Positions 1 through 7,498 of a DNA stretch of 64,000 nt are shown here, piece after piece; position 1 is the stretch's first letter; each line of letters opens with the position of its first letter. The DNA is from Prado023 sp963697345. GTDB lineage: Bacteria; Actinomycetota; Actinomycetes; S36-B12; CAIYMF01. The translations under genes were made by a program, and so were the position numbers. The notes beneath the pieces were generated by a model. It ran no database searches, had not been told where the DNA came from, and saw nothing but the letters and a program-made list of their open reading frames with translations. The stretch lies in assembly GCA_963697345.1 (NCBI GenBank), contig CAVONS010000005.1, positions 124,001 through 188,000 on the forward strand, given 5' to 3'.

Positions 1-2
1 TC

Positions 3-1499
3 GGGAAGCCCGATGTGGTCGCGGTCCCCGGCGAAGCAGTGGACTCCGTTGACCTTGGGTTCTCCGCTGAGGTGCCGGTCCCGGTCGAGGTCGAGGACGT
101 CACCCAGACAGACCGCAGCATCCGCTCGACGCGCAACGAGGTCACGGTCCTGGTCGAGGACGAGTCGGGTTCGCCGACCGTCACCAAGCTGCGCACCGAC
201 TCCCCCGCGGATGCCGCTGCGCTGGCCGATGCCCTCGACGACGAAGCCGGCGTGGTCGCTGCTCCCACGTCCCGGCTGCGCGCCTTCGCTGCCGTCAACA
301 CCGAACCGATGGCCCTCTCGCAGTGGAACCTGCCGCTCGTCGGCATTCCCGCGGCCTGGGATGTCACGCAGGGTGCCGGTGTCACCGTGGCCGTCATCGA
401 CACAGGCGTGGATGCGACCCATCCTGATCTTGCCGGGCAGGTCCTGCCGGAGATCGACCTGCTGCCAGCGGTCCAGCCACTTCCCGAGCAGAACGGGCAC
501 GGCACACGAGTCGCGAGCATCATCGCGGCAGCCGTCAACAGCATCGGGATCGCAGGTGTCGCACCCCAGGCGAGCATCCTGCCGGTCTCCGCGCTCGACC
601 CACTGGGGTACGGCGACAGCAGCACAGTGGCCAGCGCGATCATCGCCGCCGCCGACGCCGGGGCAAGGGTCATCAACCTCTCGCTCGGTGGGCCAGATCG
701 TGATCCGGTCCTGGACGCAGCGTGTGCCTACGCCTTCACCAAGGGTTCGGTCATCGTGGCGGCGGGCGGGAACAGCTACCTGACGGGCAACCGGGTCCAG
801 TACCCGGCAGCCTCCCCGAATGTCCTGGCCGTGGCCTCCGTGAACAGCACGGGGAATCCCTCGGGCTTCTCGAACACGGGCCCGCACATCGATCTCGCTG
901 CCCCGGGTGAGGGAGTCCTGGGTGCCATCCCGGGCGGCATCTACGACCAGGAGTCCGGCACCTCGTTCGCGGCGCCGCATGTCGCCGCGACCGTGGCCCT
1001 GGTGATGGCCGCCAACCCGCAGCTGTCCTCGGCCGAAGTCGCCGCCCTGGTGCAGCAGACGGCCGCCGATGACCTGAGCGGCAATGGCCGGGACGACCAG
1101 CTCGGCTACGGAATCGTCAGTGCGGACCGGGCCGTGCAGGCGGCACTGATCATGACCTCCTCGGGGCTTGCATCCGACGCCAGGCTCAAGCTGCGCCGGC
1201 TCAATGCCAGGCCGGAGCCGGCCCGGCGGGGCAAGGTCAGCACCTTCACCACCCAGGTCAAGGCGAGGTTCCCGGACGGATCCTGGCGCGCGGACCCCAT
1301 CCCCACCCTCGTCCAGTTCGAGTTCAAGCGTGCCGGCAGCCGCAAGTACCGACCAGTCGCTGTCGTGGCCTCAGGTGTCGACGGCTACGCCACCCTCGAG
1401 GCAGTCCCGTTCCGGAGTGGTCGGTGGCGGGCTCGCGTCCAACTCCCCTCCGGGCAGTGGAAGAAGAGTCGACCGGACTACCTCAAGGTTCGTCGCTGA
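3..1499 (+). CDS. Subtilisin-like S8 serine protease (5' end outside window)
   Basis: The frame is open from the first bases of the window, so the real start, and probably a signal peptide, lies upstream; the GTG at 15 is most likely an internal valine. The S8 catalytic triad is complete: Asp in VIDTGVD (codon 399-401), His in NGHGTRVA (498-500) and Ser in GTSFAAPHVA (963-965). About 110 residues after the catalytic domain are basic and strand-rich (from about 1165) and look like a C-terminal accessory domain. An extracellular or wall-associated protease is the likely role. The substrate cannot be told from the sequence. The next gene starts 1 nt after the stop. Confidence 0.9.
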   Translation, partial: GKPDVVAVPGEAVDSVDLGFSAEVPVPVEVEDVTQTDRSIRSTRNEVTVLVEDESGSPTVTKLRTDSPADAAALADALDDEAGVVAAPTSRLRAFAAVNTEPMALSQWNLPLVGIPAAWDVTQGAGVTVAVIDTGVDATHPDLAGQVLPEIDLLPAVQPLPEQNGHGTRVASIIAAAVNSIGIAGVAPQASILPVSALDPLGYGDSSTVASAIIAAADAGARVINLSLGGPDRDPVLDAACAYAFTKGSVIVAAGGNSYLTGNRVQYPAASPNVLAVASVNSTGNPSGFSNTGPHIDLAAPGEGVLGAIPGGIYDQESGTSFAAPHVAATVALVMAANPQLSSAEVAALVQQTAADDLSGNGRDDQLGYGIVSADRAVQAALIMTSSGLASDARLKLRRLNARPEPARRGKVSTFTTQVKARFPDGSWRADPIPTLVQFEFKRAGSRKYRPVAVVASGVDGYATLEAVPFRSGRWRARVQLPSGQWKKSRPDYLKVRR

Positions 1500-1500
1500 G

Positions 1501-2250
1501 GTGCCGCGCCCGACACACCCCTTCCTGATCGGGCCCGGCCGCGTGGCCCTGGCCCACCGCGGGGGCGCTGGGGAGGCAACGGAGAACTCCCCAGCCACGT
1601 TCCAGCGTGCGGTCGACCTTGGCTACCGGTGGATCGAGACAGACGTGCGCGCGACCATCGACGGCCACGCGGTGGTCTTCCACGACGCCACCCTCGATCG
1701 CACCACTGACGCCAGCGGAGTGATGTCAACGATGCCCCTGTCGCACGTCCGGGGCGCATCGCTGCGCGACGGGGAGCACCCGATCACCCTCGTGGAGGCG
1801 CTGGAGCGCTGGCCCGAGGTCCGCTTCAACGTGGATGTCAAGGACGACGGTGCGGTCACCCCGTTCCTGCGCGCGATTGCCGAGACCGACGCCTGGGACC
1901 GCGTCTGTGCCGCCGCGTTCAGCACGTCGCGACTCAAGCGCCTGCGCGACGTCGGTGGGGCGCGGCTGGCCACCTCGATGGGGCCAGCCGAGGTCACGCG
2001 CCTGGTCCTGGGCCTCCCCGATCGCACACCTGCCTGCGCCGCCCAGGTGCCGCCGGCCGCCGGGCGCCTCCCGGTCGTGACGCGCAGGTTCGTCGAGCGA
2101 GCACACCGCCGTGAGGTGCAGGTGCACGTGTGGACCATCGATGACGCACAGGTCATGCACGAGCTGCTCGACCTCGGGGTCGATGGAATCGTGACCGACC
2201 GGCCCAGCATCCTGCGCGACGTCCTTGACGAACGGGGCGAGTGGTCCTAG
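1501..2250 (+). CDS. Glycerophosphodiester phosphodiesterase
   Basis: 249 aa. The family hydrolyses glycerophosphodiesters to glycerol-3-phosphate and an alcohol. The GDPD metal and catalytic signatures are visible near the N-terminus: LAHRGG, the ENS motif, WIETDV and FHDATLDRTT, followed later by NVDVK and the terminal VDGIVTDRP. The GTG at 1501, directly after the protease stop, gives the normal family length. An upstream in-frame extension would overlap the protease and encodes low-complexity Arg/Ser/Pro sequence, so I rejected it. There is no signal peptide, so it is probably cytosolic. Confidence 0.88.
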   Translation: MPRPTHPFLIGPGRVALAHRGGAGEATENSPATFQRAVDLGYRWIETDVRATIDGHAVVFHDATLDRTTDASGVMSTMPLSHVRGASLRDGEHPITLVEALERWPEVRFNVDVKDDGAVTPFLRAIAETDAWDRVCAAAFSTSRLKRLRDVGGARLATSMGPAEVTRLVLGLPDRTPACAAQVPPAAGRLPVVTRRFVERAHRREVQVHVWTIDDAQVMHELLDLGVDGIVTDRPSILRDVLDERGEWS

Positions 2251-2251
2251 G

Positions 2252-2270
2252 GGTGGCCGGAACCGCCACC
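2252..2270 (+). terminator. Hairpin after GDPD, possible terminator
   Basis: GGTGGC (2252-2257) pairs with GCCACC (2265-2270) around a 7-nt loop, just after the GDPD stop. There is no T-run, as is common for actinobacterial terminators, so this is tentative. Confidence 0.4.
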
Positions 2271-2388
2271 GCTGGCCGGGCGCGACCGGCACGGCTGCGA
2301 CGTGGTGTGGGACGTCGGCCGCATCCGCTAGGCTGTCGCCTTCGGTGCACCTCCCGGCAGATCGCGTGTTTGGCCCGCGTGCTGACGG

Positions 2389-2414
2389 GGAATGAAGCGC
2401 CGGTCAATCGTGTT
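2389..2414 (+). promoter_or_regulatory. Sigma-R (SigH)-type promoter of rbpA
   Basis: GGAAT at 2389-2393, exactly 18 nt, then GTT at 2412-2414. This is the GGAAT-N18-GTT consensus of the disulfide-stress sigma factor SigR/SigH. rbpA is an established SigR target in Streptomyces coelicolor, which makes the match meaningful. The predicted transcription start is near 2421, leaving about 70 nt of leader before the rbpA ATG. Confidence 0.7.
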
Positions 2415-2425
2415 ACGGACATAGG

Positions 2426-2440
2426 CGGCTCCTGGAGCCG
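2426..2440. repeat. Perfect 7-bp inverted repeat in rbpA leader
   Basis: CGGCTCC and GGAGCCG flank a single T. The element sits just downstream of the predicted SigR transcription start, so it could be a short 5'-UTR hairpin or a protein-binding site. Confidence 0.45.
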
Positions 2441-2492
2441 CGACGTGCGTAGCAGCCCAGCAGGGGCACCTACGCGGAAAGGCACGAGAATC

Positions 2493-2849
2493 ATGGGACA
2501 TGGCGCTGTTCGCGGCACGCGACTGGGCACCACCAGCTACGAGAGCGATGCGGGCGTCGACTTCGCCACACGCCTCATGACCACCTACGACTGCAAGGCA
2601 GGGCACGCCACGACGCTGCCCTTCGCCGAGGAGGCGGAGATCCCCTTCGACTGGCAGTGCGCCACCTGTGGCCTGCCCGCCGTCCTGCGCGACGGCGTCG
2701 AGCCGGAGCGCAAGCCGGAGAAGCCGGTGCGCACGCACTGGGACATGCTGCTCGAGCGCCGCTCCGTGGCCGAGCTCGAAGAGGTCCTCGAGGAGCGCCT
2801 CGACATCCTGCGCGAGATGCGCGGCGAGCAGATCCGTCGTTCGGCCTAG
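2493..2849 (+). CDS. rbpA: RNA polymerase-binding protein RbpA
   Basis: 118 aa, matching the family length. RbpA is an actinobacteria-specific activator that binds RNA polymerase and the sigma-2 region of group 1/2 sigma factors and stabilises open complexes. The N-terminus (RGTRLG.TSYESD), the zinc-type core with YDCKAGH and CATCG, and the C-terminal RTHWDMLLERRS sigma-interaction segment are all visible. The ATG at 2493 gives the expected N-terminus; the in-frame upstream stretch is non-family sequence. It lies behind a SigR-type promoter and converges on fxsA, the two stop codons overlapping in one CTAG. Confidence 0.97.
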   Translation: MGHGAVRGTRLGTTSYESDAGVDFATRLMTTYDCKAGHATTLPFAEEAEIPFDWQCATCGLPAVLRDGVEPERKPEKPVRTHWDMLLERRSVAELEEVLEERLDILREMRGEQIRRSA

Positions 2850-3352
2850 TCCTCGGGCCCGAGGACCTCACCACGCACCACATCCGGACCGGGTTGCGGC
2901 GAAGAGCCGCCCCGGTCCGTCGTGCTGCCCTCACCCTCACCCTCAACCACCTCGCCCGGGATGACCTCACCGGGCACCACCGTGGTCCGGGGCACCCCAC
3001 TGGCGTCGGTGACGGTGACCACTGACACACCGCGTGCACGAAGGGCCGCCTCAGTCCCACGCAGTACGTGACCTGAGACCCACGCCTGGATCGGTGGTAG
3101 GAGCAGCACCAGCCCGACGAGGTCCAGGACCAGACCAGGCAGGGCGATGAACGCGCCGGCAGCGATCCGCCAGCCACGGACCGGGGGTTGGCTGCGAGCG
3201 CCCCAACGCACCACGAGCAGGCCGGCAACCACATCCAGGAACAGCACCATCAGTGCAAGCGCCCCACCGAAGGCATCGACAAGCGCGACGACAGCAGCAA
3301 CCTCGGCGACCGTCAGTGCCGCGAGCAGCGCAAGGACGAGGAAGCGCCCCAT
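2846..3352 (-). CDS. fxsA: FxsA-family membrane protein
   Basis: 168 aa. The N-terminal 110 residues hold about four hydrophobic segments with the FxsA pattern (FLVLALL..., LVVRWGARS, AAGAFIALPGLVLDLVGLVLLLPP). The acidic, Gly/Glu-rich tail after about residue 125 is variable and probably cytosolic. FxsA is known in E. coli for relieving F exclusion of phage T7; its actinobacterial role is unknown. It starts immediately after the ppm stop (3353) and is surely co-transcribed with it. Confidence 0.85.
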   Translation of the reverse strand: MGRFLVLALLAALTVAEVAAVVALVDAFGGALALMVLFLDVVAGLLVVRWGARSQPPVRGWRIAAGAFIALPGLVLDLVGLVLLLPPIQAWVSGHVLRGTEAALRARGVSVVTVTDASGVPRTTVVPGEVIPGEVVEGEGEGSTTDRGGSSPQPGPDVVRGEVLGPED

Positions 3353-4153
3353 CTAGCGGGTCCCCCTCCCGGAGCGGCGCTCAGAACGCGCCCCCCGGCG
3401 CCGGCGCACCGCGGCCCGAGCCTTGGCGGCCCGCTCCTGGGCACCCCACACGGTGACACGCCAGAGCGCCTCACGCACGATGCTGCCACTCATCTTCGAG
3501 GTGCCGTACTCACGCTCGACGAACGTGATGGGGATCTCGGTGACACGCAGTCCGGAGCGCACGCACCGCCGGGCCATGTCCACCTGGAAGCAGTAGCCCT
3601 GCGAGGCCACGTTGTCCAGCTCCAGCGCACGCAGCGTGCTGGCGCGGAACACGCGATACCCGCCCGTCGCGTCGTGCAGTGGCACGTCCAGCGCCATGCG
3701 CGTGTAGAGGTTGCCGCCTCGCGAGAGGTACTCGCGGGACTTGGGCCAGTTCACGACCTCGCCACCCGGGATCCATCGCGAGCCGAGGACGAGGTCGGCG
3801 TCACGCAGCGCGTCAAGCATCGTCGGTAGCTGCTCGGGCTTGTGGGACCCATCGGCATCCATCTCGATGAGCACCTCGTACCCGCGCTCCAACCCCCAGG
3901 CGAAGCCAGCCATGTAGGCCGCGGCCAGCCCCTCCTTGCCCAGGCGGTGCAGGACGTGGATGTGGTCGTCTGCGGCCGCGAGCTCGTCGGCGATGCGACC
4001 CGTTCCGTCCGGTGAGTTGTCATCGGCCACCAGGATGTGCGCCTCCGGGACGGATGCCCGGACCCGCTCGGTGATCCGCTGGACGTTCTCCATCTCGTTG
4101 TACGTGGGGATGATCACCAGGATCGGGCCGAGGTCGGCGAACTGCTCAGTCAC
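3353..4153 (-). CDS. ppm: Polyprenol monophosphomannose synthase (GT2)
   Basis: 266 aa. It transfers mannose from GDP-mannose to polyprenyl phosphate, making the donor for lipoglycan and protein O-mannosylation. GT-A signatures: VIIPTYNE at the N-terminus, ADDNSPDGTG, the metal-binding EMDADGSH, and GYCFQVDMARR and FVEREYGTSKMS near the C-terminus. It corresponds to the catalytic D2 half of mycobacterial Ppm1; the D1-like acyltransferase is separate here (lnt, 4663-6249). The GTG at 4153 was chosen because a -10-like GACACT lies 6 nt upstream; a longer in-frame extension to 4390 would run into the Rieske gene. Confidence 0.93.
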   Translation of the reverse strand: MTEQFADLGPILVIIPTYNEMENVQRITERVRASVPEAHILVADDNSPDGTGRIADELAAADDHIHVLHRLGKEGLAAAYMAGFAWGLERGYEVLIEMDADGSHKPEQLPTMLDALRDADLVLGSRWIPGGEVVNWPKSREYLSRGGNLYTRMALDVPLHDATGGYRVFRASTLRALELDNVASQGYCFQVDMARRCVRSGLRVTEIPITFVEREYGTSKMSGSIVREALWRVTVWGAQERAAKARAAVRRRRGARSERRSGRGTR

Positions 4154-4159
4154 GCCCAC

Positions 4160-4165
4160 AGTGTC
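4160..4165 (-). promoter_or_regulatory. -10 element of ppm-fxsA, leaderless type
   Basis: GACACT read on the minus strand, 6 nt before the GTG start at 4153, with no Shine-Dalgarno. Predicted leaderless start. Confidence 0.45.
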
Positions 4166-4252
4166 CCACGATGCGCACCCACCGGGCGCCCGCAGGCGAG
4201 GCATCCCACGGCTGGTAGCGTCGCAGCTGACGACAACGGAAGGCACCGAGGC

Positions 4253-4633
4253 ATGACTCGCAGGATCCGAATCGGACAGGTCCAGGACTTCCCGGCCGGG
4301 CAGGTCACCGAGGTCGAGGTGGAGGGGCAGAAGCTCCTCGTGGTCAAGGACGATGAGGGCCTGTGTGCCGCACGCAACAAGTGCCCGCATCTCGGCCTGT
4401 CCCTGACGTCAGGGCCAGGTGGCCAGCACTACGCGGACGGTGTCATCCAGTGCCCCTGGCACAACTCACGCTTCGTGGTGCGCAGCGGGGAGAACCTGGA
4501 CTGGGTCGCAGGGTTCGCTGGACGTGAGGTGCCGCGGTGGTCCCGCAAGCTCATCGGGGTCGGCCGCAAGCCTGCTCCGCTGACCACCCACGCAGTTGTC
4601 GTCGAGGGCGACGACGTCTTCGTCGAGCTCTGA
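4253..4633 (+). CDS. Rieske [2Fe-2S] ferredoxin-type protein
   Basis: 126 aa. The Rieske ligands are present as CPHLG and CPWHNSRF (two Cys, two His), in a small stand-alone fold like nitrite reductase NirD or dioxygenase ferredoxin components. No partner oxygenase or reductase lies nearby, so its electron partner is unknown. The ATG at 4253 follows a GGAAGG Shine-Dalgarno, and a TAGCGT -10-like element lies at 4216-4221. It is transcribed against both neighbours and separates ppm from lnt. Confidence 0.88.
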   Translation: MTRRIRIGQVQDFPAGQVTEVEVEGQKLLVVKDDEGLCAARNKCPHLGLSLTSGPGGQHYADGVIQCPWHNSRFVVRSGENLDWVAGFAGREVPRWSRKLIGVGRKPAPLTTHAVVVEGDDVFVEL

Positions 4634-4662
4634 GTCCATTCGGCCACGGATGCGGCCGGGCG

Positions 4663-6249
4663 CTACGGGCGGCGAACGCCACCCATCACGAGGAGCGCCA
4701 CCAGCAGCACGGGAGCAACCAGTTCGGGAAGCGCGCCCAGACGCATCGCAGGTGTCAGGCCGGTCCTGATCGGCACCTGAACGACGGTGGAGTCAGCGGT
4801 GAACTCCGCGGTGCGCCACACCACATCACCACGGGGGTCGATGACCGCGCTGATCCCTGAGGTGGCGGCCACAAGCGTCGTGCGCCCGCTGGCCACGGCC
4901 TGCACCCGGGTGATCGCCAGCTGCTGCTCCGGCTGCCCCGTACGGCCATAGGTGGCGTTGTTCGTCTGCACGACCAGGACCCCACCGCCGGCCCGGACAG
5001 CGTCGCGCACGAGTTCGTCGTAGGCGATCTCGAAGCAGATCACCACACCCGCTGGGACCGGACCGATCTGCAGGAACCCGGGCTCCTCACCTGCCGCGAA
5101 GTCACGCGGGATCCGGTCGAAGCGCGTGATGAAGCGACTGAGCAGGCCGCGAAGCGGCAGGTACTCACCAAACGGAACGGGATGGCGCTTCACATAGGAC
5201 TCCCCCGGCCCGCTGACCGGATCCCAGACCAGCCCGACGTTGAGAATCGTTCCCGGATAGCCGTCACCACGAGGTGGATCCTCCGGGTTCACCCGCACCG
5301 CCCCCACCAGGATCGGAGCGTCGACGGCGTCGGCGGCACGGTCGATCTGTTCAGCGGCGTCAGGGTTGCGCAGTGGATCGATGTCCGAGGAGTTCTCCGG
5401 CCAGATCACGGCCACGGGGGCCGGATAGGTCCCCCGGGCGACCTCAGCGGCCAGGACCTCCGTCTGGGCCACGTGGTTGTCCAGGACTGCGCGGCGCTGG
5501 GCGTTGAAGTCCAACCCCAGGCGCGGGACGTTGCCCTGGACGACCGCGATGGGTTGGGCGGCCAGGTCCGGACCACCCCACGAAGCGCCCCGCGCGAGCC
5601 CTCCTACGAGCACGAGTACGGCAACGGCGGCCAGCCCCAGCAGGGCCCTGCGTGGCTGCCGGGCACGGGCTGCGTCCCACGCCGCGAGGATCAGGATGCC
5701 GGCCAGGGCCACCGCGAAGGTCGTTCCCGCAGCACCGCCGATCGCGGCCCACCCGACCAGCGACGTCGCCGGCTGCGAGAATGCCAGCCGGCCCCAGGGG
5801 AACCCGCCCCACGGGATCGTTGCCCGCAGCGCCTCCATGCAGACCCAGAGCAGCGGCACTGTCATGATCCACCACCGCCGGGCCAGCACCGCCGGGAGCA
5901 CCGCCCCTGCGGCCGCCCAGAACGAGGCGCACAGAAGGGCGAGCAGGACCCACGCGTCCGGGCCCAGGACACGCATCCAGCCCAGCAGGACCAGGAAGAA
6001 CGCCATACCGGACACGAATCCGACGAGGGCGCCCTGCCCCGAGAGCCAACCGCGTGCACCGCCCGTGGGTGCACCCCGGAAGCTCGCCACAAGCGCCGCG
6101 AACGCAGGTAGGGCCCACCAACCGGCCAGCAGATCCACCGGGGGGAACGCCAGCGCCAGCAGGAGCGCCGCCACGACCGCCGCACCCACGCGCAGCGCGC
6201 GGTGGCGGGTCCGGCTCGGCGACGCCGTCGTGGTCATGGCGACCATCAT
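4663..6249 (-). CDS. lnt: Apolipoprotein N-acyltransferase
   Basis: 528 aa, a normal Lnt length. It N-acylates diacylglyceryl-cysteine lipoproteins at the outer face of the membrane. About 190 N-terminal residues form several membrane segments, followed by a nitrilase-like domain from roughly residue 230. The catalytic Glu is in WPENSSDID, the Lys region in VKRHPVPFGEY and the nucleophilic Cys in VVICFEIAYDE. In mycobacteria the equivalent domain is fused or adjacent to Ppm1, so the nearby ppm gene fits a joint role in lipoprotein or lipoglycan maturation. Two alternative ATGs lie within the first 5 codons. Confidence 0.93.
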   Translation of the reverse strand: MMVAMTTTASPSRTRHRALRVGAAVVAALLLALAFPPVDLLAGWWALPAFAALVASFRGAPTGGARGWLSGQGALVGFVSGMAFFLVLLGWMRVLGPDAWVLLALLCASFWAAAGAVLPAVLARRWWIMTVPLLWVCMEALRATIPWGGFPWGRLAFSQPATSLVGWAAIGGAAGTTFAVALAGILILAAWDAARARQPRRALLGLAAVAVLVLVGGLARGASWGGPDLAAQPIAVVQGNVPRLGLDFNAQRRAVLDNHVAQTEVLAAEVARGTYPAPVAVIWPENSSDIDPLRNPDAAEQIDRAADAVDAPILVGAVRVNPEDPPRGDGYPGTILNVGLVWDPVSGPGESYVKRHPVPFGEYLPLRGLLSRFITRFDRIPRDFAAGEEPGFLQIGPVPAGVVICFEIAYDELVRDAVRAGGGVLVVQTNNATYGRTGQPEQQLAITRVQAVASGRTTLVAATSGISAVIDPRGDVVWRTAEFTADSTVVQVPIRTGLTPAMRLGALPELVAPVLLVALLVMGGVRRP

Positions 6250-6299
6250 CGCCCACCATCGCTGGGTCGGCCCTCAGGACGGGTCTGAAGCCGCCGGGC

Positions 6300-6755
6300 T
6301 CAGGCGGGAGCGACCACCGTCCCGGTCGCGGTCGTGATCAGCAGTGGGTCCGCGAGCACGTCGGCGGCGTTCGCGCCTCGCTCGGGCGCCGCTCGGCAGA
6401 TCACATGGGCGGCGAACTCGATCTCACGGCTCCTGCGCCCCGCTCGTACGAGCGTCGCGGTGACCTCGACGACATCGCCACCACGCAGGGCATCGCGGAA
6501 CTGCACATCGGAGTAGGACGCGAACAGCCCCTCGTCGCCGTCGGCGTGGATCAGCAACTCGGTGGCGACGTCACCGAACAGGGCCATCACGTAGGCACCG
6601 TCCACCAGGTTCCCGCCGTAGTGAGCGTGGCTGTAGGGCACGTAGCGCCGATGCACCACGCGGAAGCCCACGTCCACACGCGACGTGCGCCCGGGGGCCG
6701 CGGCCCCCTGCTGCGCGGGCCGGTCCCCTGCGGAGCTGTCCTGCGACATCGTCAT
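6300..6755 (-). CDS. kal: 3-aminobutyryl-CoA ammonia-lyase
   Basis: 151 aa hotdog-fold protein that deaminates L-3-aminobutyryl-CoA to crotonyl-CoA in lysine fermentation. The family signature HYGGNLVDGAYVMALFGDVA is present about 45 residues in, followed by TELLI.ADGDEGLFASY. Its ATG overlaps the kamE stop as ATGA (6752-6755), so it is the last gene of a translationally coupled set. The first ~20 residues are a variable Gln/Ala-rich leader. Assignment rests on the signature and on the kam neighbourhood. lnt follows 50 nt downstream on the same strand. Confidence 0.9.
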   Translation of the reverse strand: MTMSQDSSAGDRPAQQGAAAPGRTSRVDVGFRVVHRRYVPYSHAHYGGNLVDGAYVMALFGDVATELLIHADGDEGLFASYSDVQFRDALRGGDVVEVTATLVRAGRRSREIEFAAHVICRAAPERGANAADVLADPLLITTATGTVVAPA

Positions 6756-7498
6756 CCCTCCTTGACCAGACGACTGACCAGGTACGAGGCCACCTCGCCG
6801 GGCGTGGTGCCCTTGCCGAAGATCCGATCCACCCCGAGCTCATCGGCCATCGCCTCGTCGAAGCGTGGACCACCGACCACGATCAGCGGCCGACGATCGC
6901 GTGGGAACGCCTCACGGAAGGCCGCTGTCATCTCCTGGGTGTTGTGCAGGTGGGCATCCCGCTGGGTCACGACCTGGGAGACCAGCACGGCGTCGGCCCG
7001 GGTCTCCCCCGCGGCGGCAACCAGTTCCGGCACGGAGACCTGCGCGCCGAGGTTGTGGACCTCCAGGCTGTCGTAGTACTCCAACCCCTTCTCGCCGGCG
7101 AACCCCTTGATGTTGAGGATCGCGTCGATGCCCACGGTGTGCGCATCGGTGCCGATGCAGGCGCCGACGACCACCAACGGCCGTCGCAGGTGCTTGCGGA
7201 CGCGGGTGTTCACCTCCTTGGCCGTCAAGAGGGGGAAGTCGCGCTCGAAGACCTGGACCTTGTCCAGCTCGACGAGATGGTTGACCCGGCCGTAGACCAC
7301 GAAGAACGTGAAGTCCGGGCCCATGGCCTTGGCATGCACCACGAGCGCGGGGTCGATGCCCATCTTCTTCGCCAGCTGTGCCGCCGCGCCCTCGGCCCGC
7401 TTGTCGTGGGCGATGGGCAGGGTGAAGGAGACCTGCACCATGCCGTCGCCCGTCGCATCGCCGTAGGGCCGGATGACGTTGCTGCGCCCGGCATTCAT
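6752..7498 (-). CDS. kamE: Lysine 5,6-aminomutase beta subunit (B12-binding)
   Basis: 248 aa. With KamD it moves the terminal amino group of L-beta-lysine to C5, giving 3,5-diaminohexanoate, using adenosylcobalamin and PLP. The cobalamin motif DxHxxG is D118-A-H120-T-V-G123. The PLP lysine is predicted to be K131 (NIKGFAG), 11 residues after the cobalt-ligating His, the same spacing as His133 and Lys144 of the Clostridium sticklandii enzyme. ATGA overlaps join it to kamD upstream and kal downstream. Confidence 0.95.
   Translation of the reverse strand: MNAGRSNVIRPYGDATGDGMVQVSFTLPIAHDKRAEGAAAQLAKKMGIDPALVVHAKAMGPDFTFFVVYGRVNHLVELDKVQVFERDFPLLTAKEVNTRVRKHLRRPLVVVGACIGTDAHTVGIDAILNIKGFAGEKGLEYYDSLEVHNLGAQVSVPELVAAAGETRADAVLVSQVVTQRDAHLHNTQEMTAAFREAFPRDRRPLIVVGGPRFDEAMADELGVDRIFGKGTTPGEVASYLVSRLVKEG

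Noticed and set aside
4154..4390. N-terminal extension of the ppm gene
   Set aside because: The in-frame 79 residues overlap the Rieske gene antisense and do not resemble GT2 enzymes; the GTG at 4153 has a -10 element at the right distance.
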